This document shows, one piece after another, positions 1 through 9,081 of a stretch of 64,000 bases of DNA. The position numbers and the translations under genes were made by a program. Position 1 is the first letter of the stretch, and each line of letters starts with the position of its first letter. This DNA comes from Streptococcus respiraculi. Its GTDB lineage: Bacteria; Bacillota; Bacilli; Lactobacillales; Streptococcaceae. Below the pieces are notes generated by a model, which worked only from the letters and a program-made list of their open reading frames with translations, was not told the origin of the DNA and did no database searches. The stretch covers positions 186,001-250,000 of the forward strand of contig NZ_CP022680.1 in the NCBI RefSeq assembly GCF_003595525.1, read 5' to 3'.

Positions 1-2
1 AA

Positions 3-353
3 ACGTATCGTGTGAAGCGTGAACGTGATTTTAACGATATTTTTACACAAGGCAAAAATGTAGCCAATCGGAAGTTTGTGATTTATCGATTGGCTAAGGA
101 GCAAGGGCATTTCCGAGTGGGTTTATCTGTCAGTAAAAAATTGGGAAATGCAGTAACGCGCAATAGAATCAAACGTAAAATTCGACATGTTCTGATGGAA
201 TGTGCTCCTTATCTAGCTACAGATGATTTTGTCGTTATTGCGCGTAAAGGCGTTGAGGAGTTGACTTATCAAGAAATCAAACAAAATCTTCTACATGTTT
301 TAAAACTAGCTAAACTATACCAGGAAGGTGTTTCTCTTGAAAAAGAAAGTTAA
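3..353 (+). CDS. rnpA: Ribonuclease P protein component, 5' end outside window
   Basis: This is the protein subunit of RNase P, which helps the catalytic RNA remove 5' leaders from precursor tRNAs. The window opens inside the gene: the frame is open from base 3 and reads [10 protein letters not shown], the usual N-terminal part of streptococcal RnpA, so the GTG at position 12 is an internal valine and the true start lies upstream. The basic RNA-binding motif NRIKRKIRH is present. The stop overlaps the start region of yidC, as expected of the rnpA-yidC-jag operon. Only a few N-terminal residues are missing. Confidence 0.95.
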   Translation, partial: TYRVKRERDFNDIFTQGKNVANRKFVIYRLAKEQGHFRVGLSVSKKLGNAVTRNRIKRKIRHVLMECAPYLATDDFVVIARKGVEELTYQEIKQNLLHVLKLAKLYQEGVSLEKES

Positions 354-1149
354 ATGGGCTAGTCTGCTTACCATATCCCTGCTGTTACTGACGGCTTGTG
401 GTAGGGGAGATGTGACCAGCCAATCGACAGATGCTTGGGAACGATTGATTTATTGGTTTGCAAGTATCATCAAATTGTTGTCTATTAATGGACAGTTGGG
501 AGTTGGGATTATTCTCTTTACCATCTTAGTCCGCACGCTCCTCTTGCCACTTTTCCAATTGCAGATGACCTCATCTCGGAAAATGCAGGAATTGCAACCT
601 CAATTGCGAGCTTTGCAAGAGCAGTACCCAGGAAAAGATTTGGAGAGTAGAGAGCTTTTGACGCAAGCTACACGCAAGCTCTACAAGGACAATGACGTCA
701 AAATGTCTGCGTCTATGATACCCGTCTTTATCCAGATGCCAATTTTGCTGGCCCTTTATCAGGCGCTTACAAGGGTGCCAGACTTGCGGGTTGGACAGTT
801 CCTTTGGTTAAATCTCGGAGAGACTGATCCTTACTATATCTTGCCTATTCTAGCCACTGTTTTTACATTCTTGAGTATGTGGTTGAGCAATAAGGCTGCG
901 CCAGAACGCAATGGTGCGATGACGGTCATGATGGTTGCGATGCCGCTGATGATTTTAATGTTTGCCCTAACAGCAGCAAGTGGTGTTACTCTTTATTGGA
1001 CGGTATCAAATGCCTATCAGGTCTTCCAAATCTTAGCCTTGAACAATCCCTTTAAAATCATTGCGGAGCGAGAGGCCAAGATTGAAGCGGAGCGGGAGCG
1101 TCAAGCTAAAATTAGAAAAGCTCAGAAAAAAGCTCGGAAAAAGAAATAG
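337..1149 (+). CDS. yidC: Membrane protein insertase YidC/Oxa1 family, lipoprotein form
   Basis: This protein inserts and folds membrane proteins, alone or with SecYEG. The product is about 270 residues. It starts with a basic stretch, a hydrophobic segment and the lipobox LTAC (Cys21), so it is a lipoprotein, then has the Oxa1 core of five membrane segments and a very basic C-terminal tail rich in Lys/Arg that binds ribosomes. I chose TTG at 337 because AGGAAGG at 322-328 is well spaced; the GTG at 328 overlaps that site. It overlaps the end of rnpA and is followed by jag. Streptococci usually have two YidC paralogs; this position fits YidC1. Confidence 0.93.
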   Translation: MKKKVKWASLLTISLLLLTACGRGDVTSQSTDAWERLIYWFASIIKLLSINGQLGVGIILFTILVRTLLLPLFQLQMTSSRKMQELQPQLRALQEQYPGKDLESRELLTQATRKLYKDNDVKMSASMIPVFIQMPILLALYQALTRVPDLRVGQFLWLNLGETDPYYILPILATVFTFLSMWLSNKAAPERNGAMTVMMVAMPLMILMFALTAASGVTLYWTVSNAYQVFQILALNNPFKIIAEREAKIEAERERQAKIRKAQKKARKKK

Positions 1150-1167
1150 GATATTAGGAGATAAAAG

Positions 1168-2127
1168 ATGAAATTTACAGGAGCAACAGTTGAAGAGGCA
1201 ATTCAGAATGGATTGGCAGAATTAAATATTCCTCGTAAGAGAGCGCATATCACCGTACTTGCACGTGAGAAAAAAGGATTTTTAGGGTTTGGGAAAAAGC
1301 CTGCTCAAGTTGACATCGATGTTATTGATGAAACCACGGTTGTTAAAGCCAATCAAAAGGCTATTCGTGGTGTTCCAAGTGAGGTCAATGAGCTCAATGA
1401 TCCGGTTAAAAGTGTTTCTGAAGCAACGATTGACCTTGGGAAAGTGGTTGCGGCAGTCAAAGAATTTGAAAAAACAGGTCAGCACTTGGAGGATACGGTA
1501 AAGGCTAAAATCTTGAAAAACAAGAAGGATGCGAAGGCCATTCTTGCTGAGACAGGTCGTATCGAGATTCTTAAAGACGAAGATATCATGGCAGGAGCAG
1601 AGCCTGAAGTAGCTCAGGCTGAATCGTTTGATGATTTAGATATTAAGATTGAGCAACAATACGATATTGACCAAGTAGTAGCAGAAGTCTCTGCCTATAT
1701 CCAAGAAATCTTAGATGACATGGATGTGGAAGCCCGTATTGAAACAACCCATAACCGCCGTACAATTAATCTCCAAGTGGATACTGATGAGCCAGGACGC
1801 GTCATTGGCTACCACGGAAAAGTGTTGAAATCCTTGCAACTCTTGGCGCAGAATTTCTTGTACAACCGTTATGAGCGTAATTTCTATATTACCATCAATG
1901 TCAATGACTACGTGGAGCACCGTGCTGAGGTCTTGCAAGGCTATGCTCAAAAACTGGCAGAGCGCGTGCTTGAAGAGCAAGAGGCTTACCATACAGACCC
2001 AATGTCTAGTAGCGAACGCAAGATTATTCACCGCATCATTTCCAAAATGGACGGTCTAACTAGTTATTCAGAAGGTAGTGAGCCAAACCGTTATGTGGTG
2101 GTAGATATCGAAGGAAAAAATGACTAA
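1168..2127 (+). CDS. jag: RNA-binding protein Jag/KhpB (Jag-N, KH, R3H domains)
   Basis: This is a 319-residue RNA-binding protein. It has a Jag-N domain at about residues 1-50 (with the basic GFLGFGKKPA loop), a variable acidic linker, a type II KH domain (the loop GYHGKVLKSL is visible) and a C-terminal R3H domain. In pneumococcus KhpB/Jag pairs with KhpA and affects cell elongation and division. It follows yidC by 18 bases with an AGGAG site. A short GC hairpin and T-run follow the stop. Confidence 0.93.
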   Translation: MKFTGATVEEAIQNGLAELNIPRKRAHITVLAREKKGFLGFGKKPAQVDIDVIDETTVVKANQKAIRGVPSEVNELNDPVKSVSEATIDLGKVVAAVKEFEKTGQHLEDTVKAKILKNKKDAKAILAETGRIEILKDEDIMAGAEPEVAQAESFDDLDIKIEQQYDIDQVVAEVSAYIQEILDDMDVEARIETTHNRRTINLQVDTDEPGRVIGYHGKVLKSLQLLAQNFLYNRYERNFYITINVNDYVEHRAEVLQGYAQKLAERVLEEQEAYHTDPMSSSERKIIHRIISKMDGLTSYSEGSEPNRYVVVDIEGKND

Positions 2128-2135
2128 AATGGATA

Positions 2136-2166
2136 GACTGGAGGAATAATCCTCTGGTTTTTTCTT
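2136..2166 (+). terminator. Probable terminator after jag
   Basis: A small hairpin GAGGA-ataa-TCCTC is flanked by CTG/TGG and followed by a run of T. It separates rnpA-yidC-jag from the separately promoted rpmH. Confidence 0.6.
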
Positions 2167-2249
2167 GAAAATTTTCCTTGTTTCCTGTTATTTTTTCATG
2201 GAATTTGACAAAATGATTGAAATTTAAAGAACTGACCAGCCGGTATAGC

Positions 2250-2278
2250 TTGACAAAGCCGACAGAATCAGATAGAAT
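2250..2278 (+). promoter_or_regulatory. Sigma-A type promoter of rpmH
   Basis: TTGACA at 2250-2255 and TAGAAT at 2273-2278 are separated by 17 bases. This gives a 5' leader of about 65 bases before rpmH. Confidence 0.75.
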
Positions 2279-2351
2279 AGTAAAGTATGTTTAGTAACTG
2301 ATCAAAACTAGCCGGCTAAACGAATACAAAATCTATGAGGAGGTATTCATC

Positions 2352-2489
2352 GTGAAACGTACTTTTCAACCAAGTAAAATCCGTCGTGCACGCAAACACG
2401 GATTCCGTAACCGTATGTCAACTAAAAACGGCCGTCGCGTGTTAGCAGCTCGTCGTCGTAAAGGACGCAAAGTGCTTGCAGTGGCATAA
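2352..2489 (+). CDS. rpmH: 50S ribosomal protein L34
   Basis: This is a 45-residue, extremely basic protein that begins [18 protein letters not shown] and ends in RKVLAVA, an unmistakable L34. It starts with GTG behind the ribosome site GAGGAGG. In many bacteria rpmH precedes rnpA; here it lies downstream of jag with its own promoter and terminator, the arrangement known from streptococci. Confidence 0.97.
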   Translation: MKRTFQPSKIRRARKHGFRNRMSTKNGRRVLAARRRKGRKVLAVA

Positions 2490-2499
2490 TAAAACGATA

Positions 2500-2537
2500 A
2501 AAAAGCCAGCAGAAACTCGAGTCTGTTGGTTTTTTTA
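2500..2537 (+). terminator. Rho-independent terminator after rpmH
   Basis: Stem CCAGCAGA (2506-2513) pairs with TCTGTTGG (2522-2529), with one G-U pair, followed by eight T. The candidate tatD promoter (TATAAT at 2550-2555) begins just beyond. Confidence 0.85.
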
Positions 2538-2599
2538 TGGCAAAAGCGGTATAATAGAACAAATAAGTTAGTAGGTGTTTAAAAGCCTAGGAGAAAAAG

Positions 2600-3376
2600 A
2601 TGATTCAAATTTTTGATACCCATACCCACCTCAACGTTGAAGAATTTGAGGGGCGAATTGAGGAAGAGTTGGCCTTAGCTGCAGAAATGGGTGTGACCAG
2701 AATGAATGTGGTAGGCTTTGATGAGCCGACGATTGAGCGCGCCTTGGACTTAGCAAACCGCTATGAGCAGGTCTATGCGACCATTGGTTGGCACCCAACG
2801 GAAGCTGCTACCTATACTGATGAGGTTGAAGAGTTTTTACGTCAGAATCTTAAGCACGATAAGGTCATTGCCCTGGGTGAGATTGGCTTGGATTACCACT
2901 GGATGACAGCTCCTAAAGAGGTGCAGGAGCAGGTCTTTCGCCGGCAGATTGCTTTATCAAAAGAACTCGGCTTGCCCTTTGTTGTCCATACTCGCGATGC
3001 CTTAGAGGATACCTATGACATCATCAAGAGCGAGGGCGTTGGAGCACGTGGTGGGATTATGCATTCTTACTCTGGTTCTTTGGAAATGGCAGAGCGGTTT
3101 ATCGATCTTGGCATGACCATTTCATTTTCAGGAGTTGTCACTTTTAAAAAGGCTTTAGAGATCCAAGAAACAGCAACTCGTTTGCCGATTGATAAGATTT
3201 TGGTGGAGACAGATGCGCCCTATCTAGCTCCTGTTCCTAAGCGCGGAAGGGAGAATCGTACTGCCTATACCCGTTATGTGGTGGAGAAGATTGCAGATCT
3301 TCGTGGCTTATCTTTGGAAGAAGTGGCTACTAGAACCTACGCTAATGCACAAGAGTTGTTTGGGTTAAAAGACTGA
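2600..3376 (+). CDS. tatD: TatD family metal-dependent DNase
   Basis: A 258-residue TIM-barrel metal hydrolase of the TatD/YcfH family, acting as a 3'-5' DNase or RNase in DNA repair and nucleic-acid turnover. Metal-binding residues are visible as HTHLN near the N-terminus, GEIGLDYHW in the middle, the histidines of VVHTRDA and IMHSYSG, and ETDAPYLAP near the C-terminus. A TATAAT box lies about 45 bases upstream. It is followed after one base by rnmV; the pair tatD-rnmV ahead of rsmA is conserved in Firmicutes. Confidence 0.93.
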   Translation: MIQIFDTHTHLNVEEFEGRIEEELALAAEMGVTRMNVVGFDEPTIERALDLANRYEQVYATIGWHPTEAATYTDEVEEFLRQNLKHDKVIALGEIGLDYHWMTAPKEVQEQVFRRQIALSKELGLPFVVHTRDALEDTYDIIKSEGVGARGGIMHSYSGSLEMAERFIDLGMTISFSGVVTFKKALEIQETATRLPIDKILVETDAPYLAPVPKRGRENRTAYTRYVVEKIADLRGLSLEEVATRTYANAQELFGLKD

Positions 3377-3377
3377 T

Positions 3378-3938
3378 ATGAAGAAAAAAATATCAGAAAT
3401 CATCGTAGTTGAAGGTCGAGATGATACGGCTAATCTCAAACGGTTTTACGAGGTAGAAACCTATGAAACCAGAGGATCTGCCATTTCGCAGGAGGATCTT
3501 GAGCGTATTAAGCGTTTGAATGACTTACATGGGGTGATTGTTTTTACAGATCCGGATTTTAACGGGGAGCGGATTCGGAAGATGATCATGGTAGCTGTTC
3601 CAACGGCAAAACATGCCTTCTTAAACCGAGATGAGGCAGCACCTGACTCTAAGACCAAGGGAAAGTCGCTCGGTATTGAACATGCTTCTTTTGAGGATTT
3701 GGACAAGGCGCTGTCGCAGGTCTTGGGTGCAGAGGACAAAAAGTCTACCTTTGACATCACACGGAGTGATTTGATTCGCTTCGGCTTTCTAGCAGGCGGA
3801 GATAGTCGCAAACGTAGGGAATACCTTGGACAACAGCTCCGTATTGGCTACACCAATGGCAAGCAACTTTTGAAACGTCTAGAGATGTTTGGTATTTCCT
3901 TAGCAGAAGTGGAAGAGGTTATGGCGGGATATGAGTAA
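3378..3938 (+). CDS. rnmV: Ribonuclease M5
   Basis: A 186-residue TOPRIM nuclease that makes the final cuts in 5S rRNA maturation. The N-terminal TOPRIM glutamate sits in VVEGRDDTANLKRF and the second acidic motif in FTDPDFNGERIR. The length is normal. It lies one base after tatD and overlaps the next gene by 8 bases. Confidence 0.95.
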   Translation: MKKKISEIIVVEGRDDTANLKRFYEVETYETRGSAISQEDLERIKRLNDLHGVIVFTDPDFNGERIRKMIMVAVPTAKHAFLNRDEAAPDSKTKGKSLGIEHASFEDLDKALSQVLGAEDKKSTFDITRSDLIRFGFLAGGDSRKRREYLGQQLRIGYTNGKQLLKRLEMFGISLAEVEEVMAGYE

Positions 3939-4458
3939 GAAAGTGATACTATTGCGTGGCGTAACGCCGACAGGGCAAAATCGCATTCCAAAGATGTCTT
4001 ATTTGGTAGAAATTCTGCAAAAAGCAGGGCTCGAAGAAGTCAAAACATATATTCAAAGTGGGAATATCGTGTTACAGACAACGAAGTCAGATGAAGAAAT
4101 CAAGCAGATTGTTCACGATGTGATACGTGAGAAGATTGGGGCTGATTTGGCGGTAGTTGTTAAAACACCCCAGCAATTGGAAAGGGCTGCGGCTGAACAG
4201 CCATTTGATGATTCACACGACAGAACTAGGATTCATTTGGTTTTTACAAATGACACTATTGCCCAAACTAGGCTCGACAAACTACTTCAGGAAGATTTTG
4301 GCGATGAAAAGCTGGTTCAAGGTAGCGAATGTTTGTACTTATATCTGCCACGTGATGCGAAAAAGAAACGCTTATACACGAATTATCTCGAAAAACGCTT
4401 GGACAGCACCATGACGGCACGCAAACTGAGTGTCGTAGAACGTTTGATGGGGATGTAG
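3931..4458 (+). CDS. DUF1697 family protein
   Basis: A 175-residue soluble protein matching the DUF1697 pattern: N-terminal LLRGVTPTGQNRIPKM, YIQSGNIVLQ and a C-terminal KRLDSTMTARK. No biochemical role is established for this family. It overlaps rnmV by 8 bases, so it is translationally coupled. It is an extra gene between rnmV and rsmA, which are often adjacent in relatives. Confidence 0.85.
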   Translation: MSKKVILLRGVTPTGQNRIPKMSYLVEILQKAGLEEVKTYIQSGNIVLQTTKSDEEIKQIVHDVIREKIGADLAVVVKTPQQLERAAAEQPFDDSHDRTRIHLVFTNDTIAQTRLDKLLQEDFGDEKLVQGSECLYLYLPRDAKKKRLYTNYLEKRLDSTMTARKLSVVERLMGM

Positions 4459-4577
4459 GGAACAGGGTAAAAATCTATTGCCTCACTCTTTATGGACTTT
4501 ATATTGAAAGAAAGGAATTGAATATGAGCTAAAAGTGTCGAGAAAATAGTGGCTTTTTAGTTTGTATGTACTTTTAG

Positions 4578-4702
4578 AAACAGAAAGGAACTGAACCCGG
4601 GCTACGGCCTGTGCCAAAAAGATAGTTTTTTTGTAGATGCCAGCATCTCCGTACAAAAACTCCTGTTTTGGCTTTGTCCGTTTTACGCCCTTGGTATCTT
4701 AT
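4578..4702. repeat. Hairpin repeat related to the 162-bp array unit
   Basis: The 5' leader of rsmA has GAACCCGGGCT near 4590 and ends in TTTTACGCCCTTGGTATCTT, the same boundary words that mark each unit of the array at 31935-32442. Between them GCCAAAA...TTTTTGTA pairs with TACAAAAA...TTTTGGC around GATGC-ca-GCATC, giving a long imperfect hairpin. It directly precedes the rsmA start and could affect its expression. The interior differs from the array copies, so it is a diverged family member. Confidence 0.6.
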
Positions 4703-5578
4703 ATGAGAATTGCAGATTATAGTGTGACGCGTGCGATTTTGGAGCGTCATGGTTTTACGTTTAAGAAGTCCTTTGGTCAGAATTTTTTGACGGACACTAA
4801 TATCTTACAGAAGATTGTGGATACGGCTGAGATTGATGAGTCGGTCAATGTGATTGAGATTGGACCAGGAATTGGAGCTTTAACAGAATTTTTGGCAGAG
4901 CGAGCAGCGGAGGTTATGGCTTTTGAAATTGATGACCGTTTGGTGCCGATTTTGGCGGATACCCTGCGTGATTTTGACAATGTGACGGTGGTCAATCAGG
5001 ATATTTTAAAGACTAATTTGGTGGAGCATGTCAAGCAGTTTAAAAATCCTGATTTACCGATTAAGGTAGTAGCCAATCTTCCGTACTACATCACGACACC
5101 GATTTTGATGCACCTGATTGAAAGTAGCATTCCATTTAGCGAATTTGTCGTGATGATGCAGCGCGAGGTAGCGGACCGGATTTCTGCTGAGGCGAATACC
5201 AAGGCTTATGGCAGCTTGTCTATTGCGGTGCAGTATTATATGACTGCTAAAGTAGCCTTTATCGTGCCTCGCACGGTTTTTGTCCCTGCTCCAAATGTGG
5301 ATAGTGCGATTTTGAAAATGACCAGACGTCCAGAGCCTGCGGTAGCAGTCGCAGATGAAAGCTTCTTTTTCAAGGTGGCAAAAGCCAGTTTTACTCACCG
5401 CCGCAAGACCTTGTGGAACAACTTGACCAGCTATTTTGGCAAGGCTGACAGCGTCAAAGAAAAGCTAGAAGCAGCGCTTGTAGCAGCAGACCTACAACCC
5501 TCTGTTCGCGGTGAGGCTCTTAGTCTGGAAGATTTTGCTCGATTGAGTGATGCATTGAAAGTAGCAGGACTAGGTTAA
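4703..5578 (+). CDS. rsmA: 16S rRNA dimethyladenosine transferase
   Basis: RsmA (KsgA) dimethylates two adjacent adenines near the 3' end of 16S rRNA, a late step of 30S assembly. The product is 291 residues with FGQNFLTD, the SAM motif [12 protein letters not shown], the acidic loop [10 protein letters not shown] and the catalytic [10 protein letters not shown] chose ATG at 4703 because [18 protein letters not shown] is the usual streptococcal start; the longer frame from 4637 reads through the leader repeat. Its usual neighbour rsgA is displaced by about 20 kb. Confidence 0.95.
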   Translation: MRIADYSVTRAILERHGFTFKKSFGQNFLTDTNILQKIVDTAEIDESVNVIEIGPGIGALTEFLAERAAEVMAFEIDDRLVPILADTLRDFDNVTVVNQDILKTNLVEHVKQFKNPDLPIKVVANLPYYITTPILMHLIESSIPFSEFVVMMQREVADRISAEANTKAYGSLSIAVQYYMTAKVAFIVPRTVFVPAPNVDSAILKMTRRPEPAVAVADESFFFKVAKASFTHRRKTLWNNLTSYFGKADSVKEKLEAALVAADLQPSVRGEALSLEDFARLSDALKVAGLG

Positions 5579-6277
5579 AATAGGCTAATACTTGTTGAAA
5601 TTCAAAGATAACCCACTTATCCACCATTTACAACCTTAAAACATATAAATTGGTTACATTGACAAGGTTAAGATAGTGATTGGGTTAGGTTGGAAATACA
5701 GTAAGCCGAAGGTGTGTACACATATGCTGCTTTTGCAGTAGTGGTATTGAGGCTGGGTAAAAGTCTTAAAAATAGTAAATGGCTTAGATTAACGTTGTCA
5801 AGAAACGTTGATTCTAAGTCATTTTTTTTATTGTTCAATGTTTAAGAGGCTGGCTAAAAATTGAGTTTTTACCCAGCCTCAATGAAAATCAAAAATAGCT
5901 ATTTTGTCTTATAAATATCACCAGATGAAAAATACCGAGGAGTTTGGGACAAAAGTTCGATTAGAAAAGTAAAAAGCGAACAAAGGAAGAGTTCAACCTT
6001 AAAACTCTCTCTTTGTTCGTTTTTGTATGATATAAGATCGTAAAAAAATCGATAGAAAATAAGGGAGACAGGCGCTGGAATCGCATTTCAGGTTAGTCTC
6101 ATCTATTTTTCGAGATTTTAGCTCGTATTCAAATAGTCATATATTTTGGTAGAAGATACTATATGAAACTATTGAATTTCCAAGGTGAAACACTTTTATG
6201 CGCAATCTTCCGGATTCCATTCTTTTGTGGGGGAATGCGGTGCGCTCATCATGGTCTGCCCCACTCTCTTCGGTGTT
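5579..6277. other. Gene-free convergent junction with several inverted repeats
   Basis: No credible gene is seen. The stretch contains a nested inverted repeat at 5746-5883, a second hairpin near 5975-6027 (GAACAAAG...CTTTGTTC) suited to terminate either strand, and a third at about 6200-6245 (GCGC..CCGgATTCC against GGAATgCGG..GCGC). It separates rsmA from the convergent phosphoesterase gene and marks the left edge of the accessory block. Confidence 0.7.
5746..5883. repeat. Nested inverted repeat, possible miniature element
   Basis: A perfect 17-bp outer inverted repeat (ATTGAGGCTGGGTAAAA at 5746-5762 and its complement at 5867-5883) encloses a second hairpin with arms containing CTTAGA/TCTAAG and AACGTT. 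No coding capacity. The word GAGGCTGGG recurs in streptococcal intergenic repeats. Confidence 0.65.
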
Positions 6278-7150
6278 TTATGCGTAAGTATGTATCTGTG
6301 TTTTCATATCGTCGGGTGAAAGACTGATGGTACGATAGCCTCTTGGTAAAACACCATAACAATTGTAGCCAGAAACATTTCCATAGATAAATCGATGGTT
6401 CAAAAACAAGCCTTCAAAATTATTATCATGGTCATGGCCACAGAAAATAGCATTGATATGCTGTTGATATAGGATATGACTGAAAAGACCAGTATTTAAT
6501 TTAGGAGCTGAAATACGAGGATTCATTTCCCAATAGTGACCATCAATGATGTGCTCTCCTGCTTGTTCAAATTCAGGTAGAGGAATATGTAAAAAGAGTA
6601 GGTCATGGGTTAAGTGTGGGTAGTTGTCCAAATATTGTCGAGAAGTTTCTTTATACCAATTCACTTGCTCTAAGGATACCCAGTCATAGCTTTCGATATC
6701 TAGCAGCGCATCCGCTCCAGAATCAATAAAATAAAGGACATTGCTGAGCTGATTATTGTGATAGAGTTCAATCGTAAAACATTCCTTATGATCGCTATCA
6801 AAAAACGAGTGAGACTTTGGTGCTAAATGGTGGAATAATTCTTTCTCCAGGGCATGCAAATCTTTTCGGGACAAGGATTGTTCAGAATCGTGATTTCCAT
6901 AAGTAATGGCAAGGGGAATAGGATATTGATTAAAAATTTCAGCTAGGGCAATCAGACCTTTTTGTGGGTCTTTTACCCCGTCTGACCAAATTAAGTCACC
7001 AGTGATACAAATTAAATCGGCTGATGTCGTCTCAAGAGTTGCCCTAATTTGTTCAAATGTTTTGAGGTCATCTTGATTAAAGGGAGCTTCACCGATATGA
7101 ATATCAGTAAATTGTAAGATGTTGAATGGTTTGGTTGTATAAGTGAGCAT
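6278..7150 (-). CDS. Calcineurin-like metallophosphoesterase
   Basis: A 290-residue cytoplasmic phosphoesterase with the full dimetal signature: TDIHIGE (Asp16, His18), TGDLIW (Asp52), YGNHDSE (Asn86, His87), a histidine in FLHIPLPEF and the C-terminal GHDHDNN. Such enzymes hydrolyse phosphomono- or diesters; the substrate cannot be read from the sequence. It lies divergent from the 17-gene operon and shares its intergenic region, so a related role, such as cleaving a phosphodiester in the operon's substrate, is plausible but unproven. No signal peptide is seen. Confidence 0.85.
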   Translation of the reverse strand: MLTYTTKPFNILQFTDIHIGEAPFNQDDLKTFEQIRATLETTSADLICITGDLIWSDGVKDPQKGLIALAEIFNQYPIPLAITYGNHDSEQSLSRKDLHALEKELFHHLAPKSHSFFDSDHKECFTIELYHNNQLSNVLYFIDSGADALLDIESYDWVSLEQVNWYKETSRQYLDNYPHLTHDLLFLHIPLPEFEQAGEHIIDGHYWEMNPRISAPKLNTGLFSHILYQQHINAIFCGHDHDNNFEGLFLNHRFIYGNVSGYNCYGVLPRGYRTISLSPDDMKTQIHTYA

Positions 7151-7268
7151 GTAGTGGCTCCTTTCTTTCGTTCTCTATGCTTTTACCATAACGAATATTG
7201 CTCAAAAAATCAAGTTTATTAATAACATTTTTTTGTATAAAATTTGTAAAAGTTTGTCATTCGTTTTG

Positions 7269-7322
7269 TTGCAAGTCAATTTGGGATGTGATAGACTGGA
7301 CATATATAAGTAAGCGCTTTCC
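7269..7322 (+). promoter_or_regulatory. Operon promoter with overlapping cre site
   Basis: TTGCAA (7269-7274) and TAGACT (7292-7297) are 17 bases apart. AGTAAGCGCTTTCC at 7309-7322 closely fits the catabolite-responsive element bound by CcpA, placed around or just after the likely start of transcription, where CcpA normally represses. An alternative -10, TATATA at 7303-7308, is possible. This is the only clear promoter before the 17 co-oriented genes. Confidence 0.7.
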
Positions 7323-7345
7323 AAAAATAGAGAGGGGATTTCTGA

Positions 7346-8293
7346 ATGAAAAATGAAATCATAAAAGTAGATGGCGGGGAAATTCGGCTGTCAAAGATTA
7401 TTTTAGGTTCAAGTGACTATCTAAAATTAAATAATATGGCTAAAGTTCATACGATGTTTGGGGCTTATGTGGCGTCTGGAGGGTTAGCGATTGATACAGC
7501 ACGCCATTATAGGGAAAGCGAATCGGTTATCGGAGAGTGGCTAGATGGGAAGCCTCGCTCAGCCTATACCATTATTACTAAGTGTTGTCATCCTGTTCGA
7601 GAAGCTCCTCACACACCGAGGGTGACACCAGAGGCCATTGTTCAGGATTTGGAAACTAGTTTAGAAATGTTAGATACGGATTATGTGGACATTTTGTTAC
7701 TACACCGTGATGATCCCAATTATCCTGTAGGCCCTTTGATGGAGACACTTAGTCGACTAGTAGATGACCAGAAAATACGAGCGTTTGGGGTATCGAACTG
7801 GACTCTGAATCGTATTAAGGAGGCACTGGCGTATTGTGAGGAACATCAATTACATCCACTATCATTTAATAGTCCTAATTTAAGTTTGGCTACTGTTAAT
7901 TGCCAACGATGGGATAATACAGTCACGGCTGATCAAGAAATGCTTGACTGGCACGAGGCTAATCAATTTCCATTGATTGCATGGTCTGCACAGGCTGAGG
8001 GTTTCTTTGGACATCGTTTTAAACAAGAAGACAAAGATAACCCAGAGTTAAAAGAATTTGTAGATGTCTATTTTAACGAATTGAATTGGAATCGTTTATC
8101 TATCTGTGATCGGTTAGCAGAAGAAAAAGGAGTAAAACCAATTCAGGTTTCATTAGCTTATGTCTTAAACCAACCATTTCCAGTGTTTGCAACGATTGGT
8201 CCAGAAGAAGAATGGCATCTTCAGGATTCGCTAGAAGCGTTGGACATTCCACTATCAGATAAGGAAATGGAATCTTTAAAGAAAGGAGAGTAG
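7346..8293 (+). CDS. Aldo/keto reductase
   Basis: A 315-residue NAD(P)H-dependent oxidoreductase with an aldo/keto reductase barrel. The catalytic tetrad is visible: Asp50 and Tyr55 in AIDTARHYRESE, Lys79 in IITKC, and His120 in DILLLHRDD, followed by FGVSNW. First gene of the operon. Since no inositol dehydrogenase of the IolG type is encoded here, this enzyme is a candidate for oxidising or reducing an inositol or sugar intermediate (the Bacillus iol genes include the aldo/keto reductase IolS). The substrate is inference. Six bases separate it from the next gene. Confidence 0.88.
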   Translation: MKNEIIKVDGGEIRLSKIILGSSDYLKLNNMAKVHTMFGAYVASGGLAIDTARHYRESESVIGEWLDGKPRSAYTIITKCCHPVREAPHTPRVTPEAIVQDLETSLEMLDTDYVDILLLHRDDPNYPVGPLMETLSRLVDDQKIRAFGVSNWTLNRIKEALAYCEEHQLHPLSFNSPNLSLATVNCQRWDNTVTADQEMLDWHEANQFPLIAWSAQAEGFFGHRFKQEDKDNPELKEFVDVYFNELNWNRLSICDRLAEEKGVKPIQVSLAYVLNQPFPVFATIGPEEEWHLQDSLEALDIPLSDKEMESLKKGE

Positions 8294-8299
8294 AAATCA

Positions 8300-9064
8300 G
8301 TGGAGAGAAAAAAGATAGCAGCGCAGCTCTATTCGGTTCGGAAAGAACTAGCCGAAAATCCAGAAGCAACTTTTAAAGCGTTAAAAGAAATTGGATTTGA
8401 GGCTGTACAACTCGATGGAATGCGTGGACATTCTCCTCAGGAAATCAAGTCTTTAATTGATCAATATGGTTTTGAAATTGCGGGTATGCATATTAAGCAT
8501 GATCGGTTCTTTCACGATGTAGATGGTATCATAGCAGAATCCTTGCTATTTAATTGTAAGACCATCTACGATAAGTATATTGATGATGAAGAGCAGCACG
8601 TAGAAGGGTATATCAAAACCAAGAAGCAGTTGTTACGCGTTCAAAATCGATTAAAGGGACTAGGATTTCGTGTCGGTTTGCATTGTCCAGAGTATGATTT
8701 TAATAACCAGATAGAGGGTGCAACAGTTTTAGATTATATCACCGCTCCGGATTATGGACTGGGTATTTATGCAGAACCAGATACGTATTGGATGTCTGTT
8801 GCAGGTAAAGACCCCGTGGAAGAATTCAAAAAGTTCTCGTACCGTGCTCCGATTGTACACCTGAAGGATTATAAAAAAGGATATAATCCGACAGATATGG
8901 ACAATAACTTGACAGAGTTAGGCAATGGTGATGTACGTTTTGATGAAATCGTTCGCTGGGGAGAAGCAAATGGAGTAGAGTATTATTGTATTGAACAAGA
9001 TTACTCTAAGATTGGAATGCTACATAGTTTAGCAAAAAGTTTTGATTATTTAATATCAATTTGA
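8300..9064 (+). CDS. Sugar phosphate isomerase/epimerase-like TIM barrel
   Basis: A 254-residue protein of the xylose-isomerase-like TIM-barrel family (AP endonuclease family 2 fold), starting at GTG behind GAAAGGAG. Features include IAAQLYSVRKEL at the N-terminus and probable metal ligands in GLHCPEYD, IYAEPDTYW, IVHLKDYK and the C-terminal CIEQD. IolE, IolH and IolI belong to the same fold, so it may fill the missing dehydratase or isomerase step, but it does not look like a standard IolE. Unassigned substrate. Confidence 0.82.
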   Translation: MERKKIAAQLYSVRKELAENPEATFKALKEIGFEAVQLDGMRGHSPQEIKSLIDQYGFEIAGMHIKHDRFFHDVDGIIAESLLFNCKTIYDKYIDDEEQHVEGYIKTKKQLLRVQNRLKGLGFRVGLHCPEYDFNNQIEGATVLDYITAPDYGLGIYAEPDTYWMSVAGKDPVEEFKKFSYRAPIVHLKDYKKGYNPTDMDNNLTELGNGDVRFDEIVRWGEANGVEYYCIEQDYSKIGMLHSLAKSFDYLISI

Positions 9065-9081
9065 AAAGTGAGGAAATACAA

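Noticed and set aside
4637-4702. Longer rsmA start adding 22 residues
   Set aside because: The extra codons come from the hairpin repeat in the leader and do not resemble the N-terminus of any RsmA.
8300-9064. Assignment of the TIM-barrel protein as IolE
   Set aside because: The fold is shared, but the N-terminal and active-site context do not match the IolE pattern I know; a neutral name is safer.
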